Of a stretch of DNA of 64,000 nt, positions 35,579 through 44,181 are shown piece by piece. The DNA is from Desemzia sp045528445 (GTDB lineage Bacteria > Bacillota > Bacilli > Lactobacillales > Carnobacteriaceae). The notes under the pieces were generated by a model that saw nothing but the letters and a program-made list of their open reading frames with translations, had not been told where the DNA came from and made no database searches. Each line of letters opens with the position of its first letter. Position 1 is the stretch's first letter. The position numbers and the translations under genes are program-made. Where the stretch lies: assembly GCF_045528445.1 (NCBI RefSeq), contig NZ_JBGQQU010000002.1:91699-155698 (forward strand), read 5' to 3'.

Positions 35579-35880
35579 CCAATGAACAAAAAGCATTGAA
35601 TTTGCTGGGCTTAGCCACTCGAGCTGGTAAATTAGTTTCTGGAGAAGATCTGACGATCAAACAAGTTCGTTCAGAAAAAGCCAAAGTGGTGATCATTGCA
35701 AACGATGCAAGTGAGAACACACGCAAGAAAATTTCGGATAAATGCCAATACTATGAAATTCCTTACACTATTCAGTATTCCAAAGCTGAATTAAGTCAAG
35801 CTATAGGAAAGGAACGAACAATAGTCTGTTTGACAGATGCTGGCTTTGCGAAAAAAATCCGAGAATTATTATCAATTTAA
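35575..35880 (+). CDS. rplGA: L7Ae-family ribosomal protein (YlxQ)
   Basis: A 101-residue protein of the L7Ae/L30e/Gadd45 fold that binds K-turn RNA. LGLATRAGKLVSGED (about 10-24) and the VVIIANDASENTRKK segment (about 37-51) are typical of YlxQ/RplGA. Its physiological target is unclear. It overlaps ylxR at its start, and its stop codon overlaps the Shine-Dalgarno region of infB, indicating tight coupling through the operon. Confidence 0.93.
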   Translation: MTNEQKALNLLGLATRAGKLVSGEDLTIKQVRSEKAKVVIIANDASENTRKKISDKCQYYEIPYTIQYSKAELSQAIGKERTIVCLTDAGFAKKIRELLSI

Positions 35881-35894
35881 TGGAGGGTGATTGC

Positions 35895-38285
35895 ATGGCT
35901 AAGAAACGTGTCTATGAGTACGCAAAAGAAAAAAATATTTCAAGCAAAGATGTTATTGATGCAGCTGGAAAACTAGGTATTGAGTATCATACGCATATGT
36001 CATCAATGGATGATGCGCAAGTTACAAAGCTGAATAATGCTTTTGCTTCAAATAAGAAAAATGAACAAGCAACCCAAATAAAAGAGAATAATGCTGGTTC
36101 ACATACGAAGCAGCAGCAAAATAAGGGAGATCATACTATAGATAATCAACAAAACAAACCAAATAAGAACCAAAAGCAACAAACTAACGGAAATAAGGCA
36201 TCAACCAGCAAAACTGCTTCTACTAAGAAAGTAGTTCCACGTACAGCTGCTGAAAAGCCTAAAAACGATAACCGCGGACCTAAGAAAGATTCAGCCGCAA
36301 AAAAAAGCTCTACTCCAAAGAAAGCAGCTGCTTCTAAACCAAGAACTACTGCAAGTGCAGGAACTCAAAGCGCAAGTCCTTCTATGGATAAGAAAAAGAG
36401 CACGAATAAACCATACCGTAACCGTGGAAGCATGGGAACACACGGTGGTTACAACAAACGGAAGAAAAAAGGCAGAAAAGGCGAAAGCCATCCAGTAGCA
36501 CCACCAGTACCAAGAAAAGAAAGAGAGTTACCAGAAGTATTGGTGTATACAGATGGGATGAATGTGGCTGAAATTTCTAAGAAAATTTACCGCGAACCAG
36601 CTGAAATTATCAAAAAACTTTTCTTGCTAGGTGTCGTAGCTACTCAAAACCAAAGCTTAAGCAAAGAAGCCATTGAGTTATTAGCAGCAGAATACGGTAT
36701 TGAAGCAGAAGAAAAAGTGGAAGTGGATATTTCTGATTTAGATGTTTACTTTGATCAAGAAGTCAATGAAGAACATTTACAAGAGCGCCCACCAGTTGTA
36801 ACGATCATGGGTCACGTAGACCACGGTAAAACAACTTTATTGGATACTCTGAGAAATACGAGCGTAAGTGAAGGCGAAGCTGGCGGAATCACTCAGCACA
36901 TCGGAGCTTATCAAATCACTAAGAATGGCAAAAAAATCACTTTCTTAGATACACCAGGACATGCGGCATTTACAACTATGCGTGCACGTGGTGCAGATGT
37001 TACCGATATCGTTATCATCGTTGTAGCAGCTGATGATGGAGTTATGCCACAAACAGTAGAAGCGATCAATCATGCTAAAGCAGCTGATGTTCCCATTATT
37101 GTTGCCGTGAACAAAGTTGATAAACCGACAGCTAACCCAGACCGCGTAATGCAAGAATTAACTGAGTATGGTTTGATTCCTGAAGCTTGGGGTGGAGACA
37201 CCATCTTTGTCAGCATCTCTGCTAAGTTTGGTCAAAATATCGAAGAATTATTGGAAATGATTTTACTGGTTTCTGAAGTTCAAGAATTAAAAGCTGACCC
37301 TAAACGTTTAGCTATTGGCTCTGTTATTGAAGCTCGTTTAGATAAAGCCAAAGGTCCTATTGCTACACTATTGATCAAAGAAGGTACGTTAAAAGTAGGG
37401 GATCCTATTGTCGTAGGTTCAACTTATGGTCGTGTCCGCGTAATGGTCAACGAATTAGGTCGTCGTTTGAAAACTGCAGGTCCGTCAGCTCCAGTTGAAA
37501 TCACTGGTTTAAACAATGCACCTTTAGCTGGGGACCAATTTGTAGTGTTCGAAGATGAAAAAACAGCTCGTTCTGTTGGAGAAACTCGTGAGAAACAACT
37601 TCAAGTAGAACAACGTGCAGTAACCAACCGTGTTACCATTGATAACTTGTTCTCTAGTCTACAAGAGGGCGAATTAAAAGAAGTTAACGTTATTATCAAA
37701 GCGGACGTACAAGGTTCAACTGAAGCTTTAGCAGCAAGTTTACAAAAAATCGAAGTAGAAGGTGTACGCGTTAAGATCATCCACACTGGCGTTGGGGCAA
37801 TTAATGAAAGCGACATTACATTAGCTGCTGCAAGTAATGCCATTATCATTGGATTTAACGTTCGTCCCACTCCGCAAGCAAAAGTTCAAGCAGATCAAGA
37901 AAAAGTGGATATTCGTCTTCACCGTATTATCTACAACGCAATTGATGAAATTGAAACTGCAATGAAAGGTTTGCTAGATCCAGAATACGAAGAAAAAGTA
38001 ACAGGACAAGCAGTCATTCGAGAAACGTTTGTTGTTTCTAAAGTTGGAACCATTGCGGGAGCATTTGTCACTGATGGACACATTTCACGCAACAGTGGTG
38101 TTCGTTTGGTTCGTGACAATATTGTTATTTACGAAGGCGAGTTGACCAGCTTGAAACGCTTCAAGGATGATGCAAAAGAAGTGAAAAAAGGTTTCGAATG
38201 TGGTTTAATGATTAAAGACTACAACGATATCAAAGTTGACGATATTGTTGAAGCATATGAAATGGTCCAAATTCAACCTAAATAA
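35895..38285 (+). CDS. infB: Translation initiation factor IF-2
   Basis: GTPase that places initiator tRNA on the ribosome. It is 796 residues from ATG 35895; GGAGG at 35882-35886 is spaced 8 bases, whereas the in-frame ATG at 35880 overlaps the ylxQ stop. An IF2_N domain (1-50) is followed by a low-complexity linker rich in Gln, Asn, Lys, Ser and Ala (about 55-205), a second IF2_N, the G domain (GHVDHGKT at about 306-313, DTPGHAAF, NKVDK) and domains II-IV. Last gene of the nusA operon before a structured 148-base gap and rbfA. Confidence 0.98.
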   Translation: MAKKRVYEYAKEKNISSKDVIDAAGKLGIEYHTHMSSMDDAQVTKLNNAFASNKKNEQATQIKENNAGSHTKQQQNKGDHTIDNQQNKPNKNQKQQTNGNKASTSKTASTKKVVPRTAAEKPKNDNRGPKKDSAAKKSSTPKKAAASKPRTTASAGTQSASPSMDKKKSTNKPYRNRGSMGTHGGYNKRKKKGRKGESHPVAPPVPRKERELPEVLVYTDGMNVAEISKKIYREPAEIIKKLFLLGVVATQNQSLSKEAIELLAAEYGIEAEEKVEVDISDLDVYFDQEVNEEHLQERPPVVTIMGHVDHGKTTLLDTLRNTSVSEGEAGGITQHIGAYQITKNGKKITFLDTPGHAAFTTMRARGADVTDIVIIVVAADDGVMPQTVEAINHAKAADVPIIVAVNKVDKPTANPDRVMQELTEYGLIPEAWGGDTIFVSISAKFGQNIEELLEMILLVSEVQELKADPKRLAIGSVIEARLDKAKGPIATLLIKEGTLKVGDPIVVGSTYGRVRVMVNELGRRLKTAGPSAPVEITGLNNAPLAGDQFVVFEDEKTARSVGETREKQLQVEQRAVTNRVTIDNLFSSLQEGELKEVNVIIKADVQGSTEALAASLQKIEVEGVRVKIIHTGVGAINESDITLAAASNAIIIGFNVRPTPQAKVQADQEKVDIRLHRIIYNAIDEIETAMKGLLDPEYEEKVTGQAVIRETFVVSKVGTIAGAFVTDGHISRNSGVRLVRDNIVIYEGELTSLKRFKDDAKEVKKGFECGLMIKDYNDIKVDDIVEAYEMVQIQPK

Positions 38286-38294
38286 GAGAGTAAT

Positions 38295-38400
38295 GCAGAC
38301 TGCATAGACTTCCGTAGAGTTGTAGAGTTCACTTGTTTCTTTTCACAGGAGGGTTTTCCCAACAAAAAGATTCAATGACATTACAAAGAGTCTAGTCTGC
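38295..38400 (+). other. Structured spacer between infB and rbfA
   Basis: GCAGAC (38295-38300) pairs with GTCTGC (38395-38400), and TAGACT (38305-38310) with AGTCTA (38389-38394), giving 12 pairs with a 4-base bulge that close a loop of about 80 bases containing GGG-TTTT-CCC. It is followed by TCCACCTTTTT. It could be a processing or attenuation structure; I see no match to a known RNA. Confidence 0.5.
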
Positions 38401-38433
38401 TCCACCTTTTTAAGTAGAAAGTAGGGAGATACA

Positions 38434-38781
38434 ATGGCGAACTATAGAGTAGGAAGAGTTGCTCAAGAAATTCAAAGAGAAGTCAACGACATTATACGTA
38501 AACGAATACGTGATCCCAGAGTTCAAGGAATCAACATTACGGATGTACGCGTAACAGGTGATTTACAACAAGCAACTGTTTTTTACAGTACTTTATCTGA
38601 CAAAGAAAAAGACGTTCAAGACGCTCAAGCTGGTTTAGATAAAGCCACTGGTTTGATTCGTAAAGAATTGGGCCAACGCTTATCTATCTACAAAACACCA
38701 GAATTGATGTTTGAAAGAGATGAGTCAGTGGCTTATGGAAACCGCATCGATGAATTATTAAGAGATTTAAATAAAGACTAG
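38434..38781 (+). CDS. rbfA: Ribosome-binding factor A
   Basis: Cold-shock 30S maturation factor, 115 residues with a type II KH fold. The opening NYRVGRVAQEIQREVNDIIR and the DVRVTGDLQQATVFYS strand are diagnostic, as is the C-terminal ELMFERDESVAYGNRID. ATG with AGGGAG upstream. It follows infB after a structured gap; ylxP, which lies between them in Bacillus, is absent. A repeat-bearing, gene-free stretch follows. Confidence 0.97.
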   Translation: MANYRVGRVAQEIQREVNDIIRKRIRDPRVQGINITDVRVTGDLQQATVFYSTLSDKEKDVQDAQAGLDKATGLIRKELGQRLSIYKTPELMFERDESVAYGNRIDELLRDLNKD

Positions 38782-39259
38782 CTGAAAGCAGGAAAAGAGA
38801 ATCTAAGTTCTCTTTTCCTGCTTTTTTAGTTCTTCTTCATCTTTTAATTGGCTCTTCAACTTCTAACGTTGGCAAAGAAATTTCCTCCGGCCTATGGGTT
38901 TGCTTATGGAAAGCCATGGGACCGCCTTGGTGCCAAAAACCATGTCTCAAGGCTTACAAGCGTCAAACTAAGCGTAACGGCTAAAGCCTAACGCTTAGTA
39001 ATTCCCATTGCATCCTTTTTCATGGCTATAAGCAGCCCCATACTCCTCCTGAAATTTCTAGAAATGCGTTTCTAAAAGGTTTAGCATTAAAAAGAAATGT
39101 ATTTTCTACTTACCAACGTTAAATATTGTAGAACCTTTTAATGTTGGTAAAGAAATTTCCTCGTAACGTCAAATGTTGTAGAACCAACCATTCTCATTTC
39201 AGTCGCTCAACTTTTTTTGTTACACTAAAAAGGGTTAATAGAAAGGAGAAGTGATAAGC
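38782..39259. other. Long gap rbfA-DUF421 gene
   Basis: Starts with a terminator-like AGGAAAAGAGAA/TTCTCTTTTCCT pairing with a T run just after rbfA (about 38790-38826), then holds the composite repeat, then TGTTACACT (39219-39226), a possible extended -10, and AAAGGAG (39242-39248) for the next gene. Confidence 0.6.
38860..39185 (-). repeat. Dispersed composite repeat, long copy
   Basis: On the minus strand the element reads from GGTTCTACA (39185) in two tandem parts. The first is a shortened unit (39136-39185). The second is a full unit (38860-39135) carrying an internal module of about 180 bases (about 38878-39058) with GAAATTTC at both ends. TAAyGTTGGyAAAGAAATTTC occurs twice (38864-38884 and 39139-39159) and AACGTyAAATrTTGTAGAACC twice. 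The outer parts match 13185-13276 and the module matches 63901-64000. The module contains a strong AAGCGT/ACGCTT hairpin. No conserved reading frame is seen, so it resembles a non-autonomous intergenic repeat. Confidence 0.75.
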
Positions 39260-39823
39260 ATGTTAACATGGTTATCGAATATTTTTACAAAGATTGAGGA
39301 ATTTTTAAATCTCCCGAAATTATTGTTCAATGGATGGGGAGCAACAGGCAGAATAATATTGACGACGGTTATGATTTATTTTGTTTTGGTTATTTCGTTA
39401 AAGTTATTCGGCAGCAGAAGTGTATCCAGCTTTAGTGTATATGATATGATCGCCACATTTACGATTGGTTCTATTATTTCTTCTACAGTGCTTTTAGAGG
39501 AAATCAATTTGATCAACGGAGTTTCGGCTATTATCGTCTTGCTTTTTATGCAATATGGATTATCGAAAATCTTGGTTAAATGGAAAAAACTGTACCCAAA
39601 AACCAATCCTGTTCCGAAAATCGTCTTTCTCAAAGGGGAATATATAACAGAGAATATGCAAAAAGGGCGTGTTAATAAAGAAGAAATCTTATCTGCTATC
39701 CGAAGAGAAGCAGGAACTACTTCTGATCAAATCTATGCCGTTTTATTAGAGGCAAATGGAAATCTATCCGTTATTCAAAATGTGACTTCTGGATTTGAAG
39801 ATGAGATCACGAAGTATTTATAG
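39260..39823 (+). CDS. DUF421 domain membrane protein
   Basis: A 187-residue protein of the YetF/YkjA-like DUF421 family, function not established (family members have been linked to spore or stress physiology in Bacillus). Three membrane segments (about 32-50, 58-80 and 85-105) precede a cytosolic alpha/beta domain (about 115-185; VFLKGEYITENMQKGRVNKE, LLEANGNLSVI). Conserved FGSRSVSSFSVYDMIATFTIG-type text is the family signature. ATG 39260 is spaced 11 bases from AAAGGAG; the in-frame GTG 39251 is too close. It is monocistronic, with a strong terminator after it. Confidence 0.88.
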   Translation: MLTWLSNIFTKIEEFLNLPKLLFNGWGATGRIILTTVMIYFVLVISLKLFGSRSVSSFSVYDMIATFTIGSIISSTVLLEEINLINGVSAIIVLLFMQYGLSKILVKWKKLYPKTNPVPKIVFLKGEYITENMQKGRVNKEEILSAIRREAGTTSDQIYAVLLEANGNLSVIQNVTSGFEDEITKYL

Positions 39824-39830
39824 ACTGTAC

Positions 39831-39866
39831 AAAAAAGCTGAGAAAGAACTCTCTTTCTCAGCTTTT
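39831..39866. terminator. Terminator after the DUF421 gene
   Basis: AAAAGCTGAGAAAGA pairs with TCTTTCTCAGCTTTT, flanked by A and T tracts; it may also stop transcripts from the convergent degV gene. Confidence 0.85.
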
Positions 39867-39949
39867 ATTTTTGTCTTTTGAGTATATTCCAGCTTTCAAA
39901 AACTGCTTTTTATTTGTTATGGTACACACTGCTTTAGGGGTTAAGCCCA

Positions 39950-40786
39950 TTACATATAGGAAATAGCAAAAGCGTCTTTGCCGGCATGAGTCATCAGAAT
40001 AGGACTGGCGTAAGCGATATGATAGGCAGCCTTGGGAAATGCTGCTTTTAGTTCCGAGATCAATTCTTCTGTAAAGTCAGTTAGTCCAACGTGCGTGATT
40101 CCGATGTGTTGTATATCGCCGCGGTCTTTCATCGTTTGGACAATTTCGTTGAATTTTTTCTTCAAAGCTTTTAACCCTCGCCCTTTGGTTACAGGAACTA
40201 AACTTTCATCAGTTACTTCCAACATCAATTTCACATTCAGCAGAGTTGAAAAATGACCCAGTACTTTTCCTATACGTCCACCTTTGATCAAGTTTTCCAA
40301 ATCTACAATTCCTACATAGAAAGCAATAGTTTCTTTTAATTTATCCAACGCTGTCAAAATCTCTTCCATACTGGCGTTGTTTTGCGCCATTTCTGCAGCT
40401 GTCAATACTTGATAAGCCATTGCTCGATCGACAGAACCGCTGTTTCTTACCGTTACAGTTGATCTGGTCATACTGCTTGCTTGAACTGCTGCTGAGTAGG
40501 TTCCACTTAAATAATCCGCTACATGGATCGATAGTATTTCACTTCCATCAGCACCGAGCTGATTGTACAACTCGAGGAATTGGCCGACAGCTGGTTGAGA
40601 AGTCTTAGGCAAAGTTGGACTATCAGTCATTTTTTGTAAAAATTCAGCTTTACTGATTGTTTGGTTGTCATAATACTGAGTATTTTGAATCATCGCTGAT
40701 AAGGGGATAACCGTGATCCCATACTTTTCTTGTTCTTCTTGAGACAATTGGACTGTTGAATCCGTCATGATTTTAATCTGTGTCAT
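39950..40786 (-). CDS. DegV family fatty-acid-binding protein (second paralogue)
   Basis: DegV/FakB-like EDD-fold protein, 278 residues from the ATG at 40786, which follows AGGAGGAGT; an upstream in-frame extension to 40828 contains that Shine-Dalgarno and is rejected. Conserved features: IMTDSTVQLS opening, LPKTSQPAVG (about 57-66), SIHVADYLSGTY loop (about 87-98), NLIKGGRIGK (about 161-170). It is clearly diverged from the DegV at 4811-5677 (TSLPDG versus TSQPAVG), implying a different ligand preference. An extended -10 TGATATAAT lies at about 40840-40848 on the minus strand. It is convergent with the DUF421 gene and divergent from truB. Confidence 0.93.
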   Translation of the reverse strand: MTQIKIMTDSTVQLSQEEQEKYGITVIPLSAMIQNTQYYDNQTISKAEFLQKMTDSPTLPKTSQPAVGQFLELYNQLGADGSEILSIHVADYLSGTYSAAVQASSMTRSTVTVRNSGSVDRAMAYQVLTAAEMAQNNASMEEILTALDKLKETIAFYVGIVDLENLIKGGRIGKVLGHFSTLLNVKLMLEVTDESLVPVTKGRGLKALKKKFNEIVQTMKDRGDIQHIGITHVGLTDFTEELISELKAAFPKAAYHIAYASPILMTHAGKDAFAISYM

Positions 40787-40982
40787 ATCTAACTCCTCCT
40801 GTAAAAACGTTAATCCAAGTACTATCAAGTACTATATTGATTATATCAAAAGATTTCTCAAAAGAGGAGCAAAGACCGAATATCAGCATATGTAATCCAT
40901 CAAAATGCTGTTAGGAATAGTTAAGTCATGGAAAGAATTATGTTATACTAGTAAAGGCTAATAGAGAAAGTAGGGATTGATA

Positions 40983-41900
40983 ATGGAAGGCATTTTGCCA
41001 TTATGGAAAGAGCGTGGCATGACAAGTCATGATTGCGTTTTTAAATTAAGAAAAATACTTAAAACAAAAAAAATAGGACATACGGGCACATTAGATCCAG
41101 ATGTTGATGGAGTCTTGCCGATTTGTATCGGCAGAGCAACTAAAGTAGTAGAATATATGATGGAAACCGGAAAAGCTTATGTGGGAGAAATCACCATTGG
41201 ATTTAGCACGACGACAGAAGATAAGAGTGGTGAGGTAGTCGACTCACTTCCGGTAACAGAAGTGCCGTCAAATGACGCTATTGATCAAATGATGCAAGAC
41301 ATGACGGGGAATATTATTCAAATCCCTCCAATGTATTCTGCGATTAAAGTCAATGGGCGTAAATTATATGAATACGCTAGAGCTGGTGAAGAAGTAGAAC
41401 GCCCAAAAAGAGAAGTCGCTATTCATCGATTTGTTCGAACTTCTGAACCTGTAATGAACAATGAGCAACAAACCGTTTCTTGGACATTTGAAGTGGACTG
41501 CGGAAAAGGGACTTATGTGCGTACGTTAGCGGTAGACTTAGGAGAAAAGTTAGGCTACCCGGCGCATATGTCTGATTTGACACGTGTGAAAAGTGGTACG
41601 TTTTCAGTCAAAGACTGCTTAACGTTAGATCAAGTGGCTGAATTGATGCAAGAAGAAATGATAGAAGATCGTTTGTATCCATTAGAGTATGCCCTTGGCG
41701 ATATGGATACAAAAGAAATGACAGAAGAATTGTGGGAAAAAGTAAAAAATGGTGCTGTACTGCCTATTGAAACTTTTTCAAAAGAAGTTTCTTTTCCAGT
41801 CGTATTGATGTATCAAGGAAGAGCCCGCAGTATTTACGGTGAACACCCTACGAAACCGGATTTATTGAAACCCATCAAAGTATTGCGAACATCAGCTTAA
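40983..41900 (+). CDS. truB: tRNA pseudouridine-55 synthase
   Basis: Makes pseudouridine 55 in the T-loop of tRNA. It is 305 residues from ATG 40983, with AGGGAT 8 bases upstream; a TTG at 40977 would be a less likely start. Catalytic Asp38 lies in GHTGTLDPD, with conserved YVGEITIGFSTTTEDKSGE (about 63-81), the KVNGRKLYEYAR loop and a C-terminal PUA-like part. An extended -10 TGTTATACT is at 40941-40949. ribF follows 17 bases later; this truB-ribF pair is standard. Confidence 0.97.
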   Translation: MEGILPLWKERGMTSHDCVFKLRKILKTKKIGHTGTLDPDVDGVLPICIGRATKVVEYMMETGKAYVGEITIGFSTTTEDKSGEVVDSLPVTEVPSNDAIDQMMQDMTGNIIQIPPMYSAIKVNGRKLYEYARAGEEVERPKREVAIHRFVRTSEPVMNNEQQTVSWTFEVDCGKGTYVRTLAVDLGEKLGYPAHMSDLTRVKSGTFSVKDCLTLDQVAELMQEEMIEDRLYPLEYALGDMDTKEMTEELWEKVKNGAVLPIETFSKEVSFPVVLMYQGRARSIYGEHPTKPDLLKPIKVLRTSA

Positions 41901-41917
41901 ATGAAGGAGTCCTAAAA

Positions 41918-42874
41918 ATGGAGATTATTAAAATTCACCATCCTTATCAAAAAGAAACAATTCCAACTAAACCAGTAGTCCTCGCACTTGGTTTTTTTGA
42001 TGGTGTCCATAAAGGACATCGAACCGTTATTTCAAGAGCTAAGAAAATGGCCGAAGAAAAAAATGTTGAATTAGCATTGATGACGTTTAATCAACACCCT
42101 TCTATTGTATTTAAAAAAATAAATCCAGAAGCGATCACGTATTTATCTACTACAGAAAGAAAAGAAGAATTTATGGCTGAACTGGGCGTGGATTATTTAT
42201 ATGAAGTCGATTTCACCTCCTCTTTCGCTGCTCTAACGCCTCAAGATTTTGTAGACCAATACATTATCGGCTTACATGCAGTCACTGTAGTGGCTGGATT
42301 TGATTACACTTACGGGAAAAAGGAGATCGCTTCTATGGAGCACTTGCCTGGATACGCTAAGGGAAAATTCGATGTCGTTGAGGTAGGCAAGGTAACAGGA
42401 GATGGAGAAAAAATCAGTTCTACCCGAATCCGGAAAGCGTTGGTAGACGGAGATATAGCAGAAGCGAATGACATGCTGGGCTATATTTACCAAACACCTG
42501 GTATCGTTATCCATGGAGATGCTCGGGGCAGATTACTAGGTTATCCTACAGCTAATATTGATACTGATTCTGGTATAGGGCTGCCTAAAGTAGGTGTATA
42601 TGCTGTTCGAATCAAAATCGGCAAGACGTGGCATGAAGGGATGGCTTCTATTGGATACAACATTACCTTTGAAGCCAATCGCCAATTGTCTGTAGAAGTC
42701 AATATATTTGATTTCAATAGTGCCATCTACGGGGAAAAAGTTTCTGTTGAATGGCATGAATACATTCGGGAAGAAAAAAAATTCCCATCTGTTGAAGCCT
42801 TAATCGCTCAGTTAGCACAAGATGAAATAGATGTACGAAACTATTTTAAACAGTTGGACACAACGAAAAATTAA
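41918..42874 (+). CDS. ribF: Bifunctional riboflavin kinase/FAD synthetase
   Basis: Converts riboflavin to FMN and FAD. The 318-residue protein has an N-terminal nucleotidyltransferase domain (GFFDGVHKGHRTVI, about 26-39; the STRIRKAL motif, about 168-175) and a C-terminal flavokinase domain (GRLLGYPTANI, about 200-210; the VGVYAVRIKI strand). ATG with AAGGAGT upstream. Closed by a long imperfect terminator; no FMN riboswitch is visible upstream. Confidence 0.98.
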   Translation: MEIIKIHHPYQKETIPTKPVVLALGFFDGVHKGHRTVISRAKKMAEEKNVELALMTFNQHPSIVFKKINPEAITYLSTTERKEEFMAELGVDYLYEVDFTSSFAALTPQDFVDQYIIGLHAVTVVAGFDYTYGKKEIASMEHLPGYAKGKFDVVEVGKVTGDGEKISSTRIRKALVDGDIAEANDMLGYIYQTPGIVIHGDARGRLLGYPTANIDTDSGIGLPKVGVYAVRIKIGKTWHEGMASIGYNITFEANRQLSVEVNIFDFNSAIYGEKVSVEWHEYIREEKKFPSVEALIAQLAQDEIDVRNYFKQLDTTKN

Positions 42875-42888
42875 AAAAGTCACTAAGA

Positions 42889-42944
42889 TCAACTCTCGAT
42901 GACCAGCAGCGCATGTTCTGGATATTGGGAGTTGAGTTTGTTTT
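42889..42944 (+). terminator. Terminator after ribF
   Basis: TCAACTC(TC)/GGGAGTTGA with an inner CCAG/CTGG stem, followed by TTTGTTTT. Confidence 0.65.
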
Positions 42945-43040
42945 ACTGAGAGTTGAAAAAATATTCCCATAGGGCTGGTTCTTTTTCGGTGATTTACCAA
43001 TAAGAAAGTCAAAAATAGTCAGAAATTTTAGGTGCAACCA

Positions 43041-43069
43041 TTGACAAGAGTGCTATTATTTGATAAATT
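43041..43069 (+). promoter_or_regulatory. hrcA operon promoter
   Basis: Perfect TTGACA (43041-43046), 17-base spacer ending TGA, TAAATT (43064-43069). Start near 43076, immediately before the CIRCE element. Confidence 0.75.
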
Positions 43070-43079
43070 ATTAATTGTG

Positions 43080-43106
43080 TTAGCACTCATTTAATTGAAG
43101 TGCTAA
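43080..43106 (+). promoter_or_regulatory. CIRCE operator (HrcA binding site)
   Basis: TTAGCACTC, 9-base spacer, AAGTGCTAA; consensus is TTAGCACTC-N9-GAGTGCTAA, so there is one mismatch. It covers the start of the transcript and ends 17 bases before the hrcA ATG. A further half-site GAGTGCTA (43048-43055) lies inside the promoter spacer. Confidence 0.95.
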
Positions 43107-43123
43107 AAAAAGAGGTGAGGCAT

Positions 43124-44164
43124 ATGTTAACGGAAAGACAAATTTCAATCCTCAGAGCTATCGTGATTTTATTTACGCAGTACGGTCATCCGATAGGGTC
43201 TAAAACGCTGCTTGAAGAAACTGACATCGTAGCGAGTTCCGCAACGATCCGTAATGAAATGGTTCGTTTAGAAGAAATGGGTTTTCTTCAAAAAACGCAT
43301 TCTTCATCGGGAAGAGTTCCTTCTAAAAAAGGGTATCGTTTTTACGTCGATTATTTATTGAGACCAGCAAAAGTAAATCATGATGAAGTGGAAACAATAC
43401 AGAGAGCTTTCGATAATCCATTCTTTCAGTTAGACGAGATTGTGGTTAAATCAGCTGAAGTATTATCTAATTTGACTAGTTACACAGCTATCTCCTTAGG
43501 GCCTGAAATCAAAGAAAGCAAGTTGACAGGGTTCCGTTTAGTTCCATTGAATGAACGAAAAGTGATGGCCATACTGGTCACCGACAAGGGTCATGTGGAA
43601 GACCAAATTTTCACAGTGCCAAAGGGGTTTGATTTGAATAATTTAGAAAAAATCGTTTCTTTATTTAATGACCAATTAGTCGGCCGTTCTCTAGTAGAAG
43701 TATTTAAAAAACTGCAAGATGATGTGCCGCTATTGATCCATAAATATATGCATACTGCTGAAGGTATGATGGAATTGATCAATGAACTGTTCATAAAAAC
43801 CGCAAGAGAACGCATCCACATTGGCGGAAGGATGAATATACTCGATTATTCGGAAAACCTGAATGTCAATCAATTCAAATCTCTTTATTCGTTTATGGAT
43901 GGAAATCATGACCTGACATCATTGCTTGGTCATCAAAATGACGAGATTCAAGTTCGCATAGGCAATGAGTTGAATATTGATATCCTAGAAAACTTCAGTT
44001 TGATTTCTGCAACGTATGATGTAGAAGAATTAGGTACCGGGACAATTGCTATATTAGGCCCGACTAACATGCCCTATTCCAAAATGATTGGGCTCATGGA
44101 TGTTTTTAGAAATGAATTATCAAAAAAAATAGTGGATCATTACCATTCTATGGATGACTACTAA
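43124..44164 (+). CDS. hrcA: Heat-inducible transcription repressor HrcA
   Basis: CIRCE-binding repressor of class I heat-shock genes, kept active by GroE. The 346-residue protein has an N-terminal winged helix (LTERQISILRAIVILF, then SSATIRNEM and KTHSSSGRVPSKKGYRFYVD), a GAF-like middle and a dimerisation C-terminus (TGTIAILGPTNMPYSKMIG). ATG 43124 follows GAGGTGAGG; the in-frame GTG 43100 lies inside the CIRCE and is rejected. First gene of hrcA-grpE-dnaK, which it represses. Confidence 0.97.
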   Translation: MLTERQISILRAIVILFTQYGHPIGSKTLLEETDIVASSATIRNEMVRLEEMGFLQKTHSSSGRVPSKKGYRFYVDYLLRPAKVNHDEVETIQRAFDNPFFQLDEIVVKSAEVLSNLTSYTAISLGPEIKESKLTGFRLVPLNERKVMAILVTDKGHVEDQIFTVPKGFDLNNLEKIVSLFNDQLVGRSLVEVFKKLQDDVPLLIHKYMHTAEGMMELINELFIKTARERIHIGGRMNILDYSENLNVNQFKSLYSFMDGNHDLTSLLGHQNDEIQVRIGNELNIDILENFSLISATYDVEELGTGTIAILGPTNMPYSKMIGLMDVFRNELSKKIVDHYHSMDDY

Positions 44165-44181
44165 AAAAGGAGTTATGTATT

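Noticed and set aside
36060..36480. Low-complexity Lys/Gln/Asn/Ala-rich stretch in infB as a possible foreign insertion
   Set aside because: A variable, charged linker between IF2_N domains is normal in Firmicutes IF-2, and the frame is intact.
41901..41917. FMN riboswitch upstream of ribF
   Set aside because: The truB-ribF gap is only 17 bases and no riboswitch fits anywhere near; ribF is simply co-transcribed with truB.
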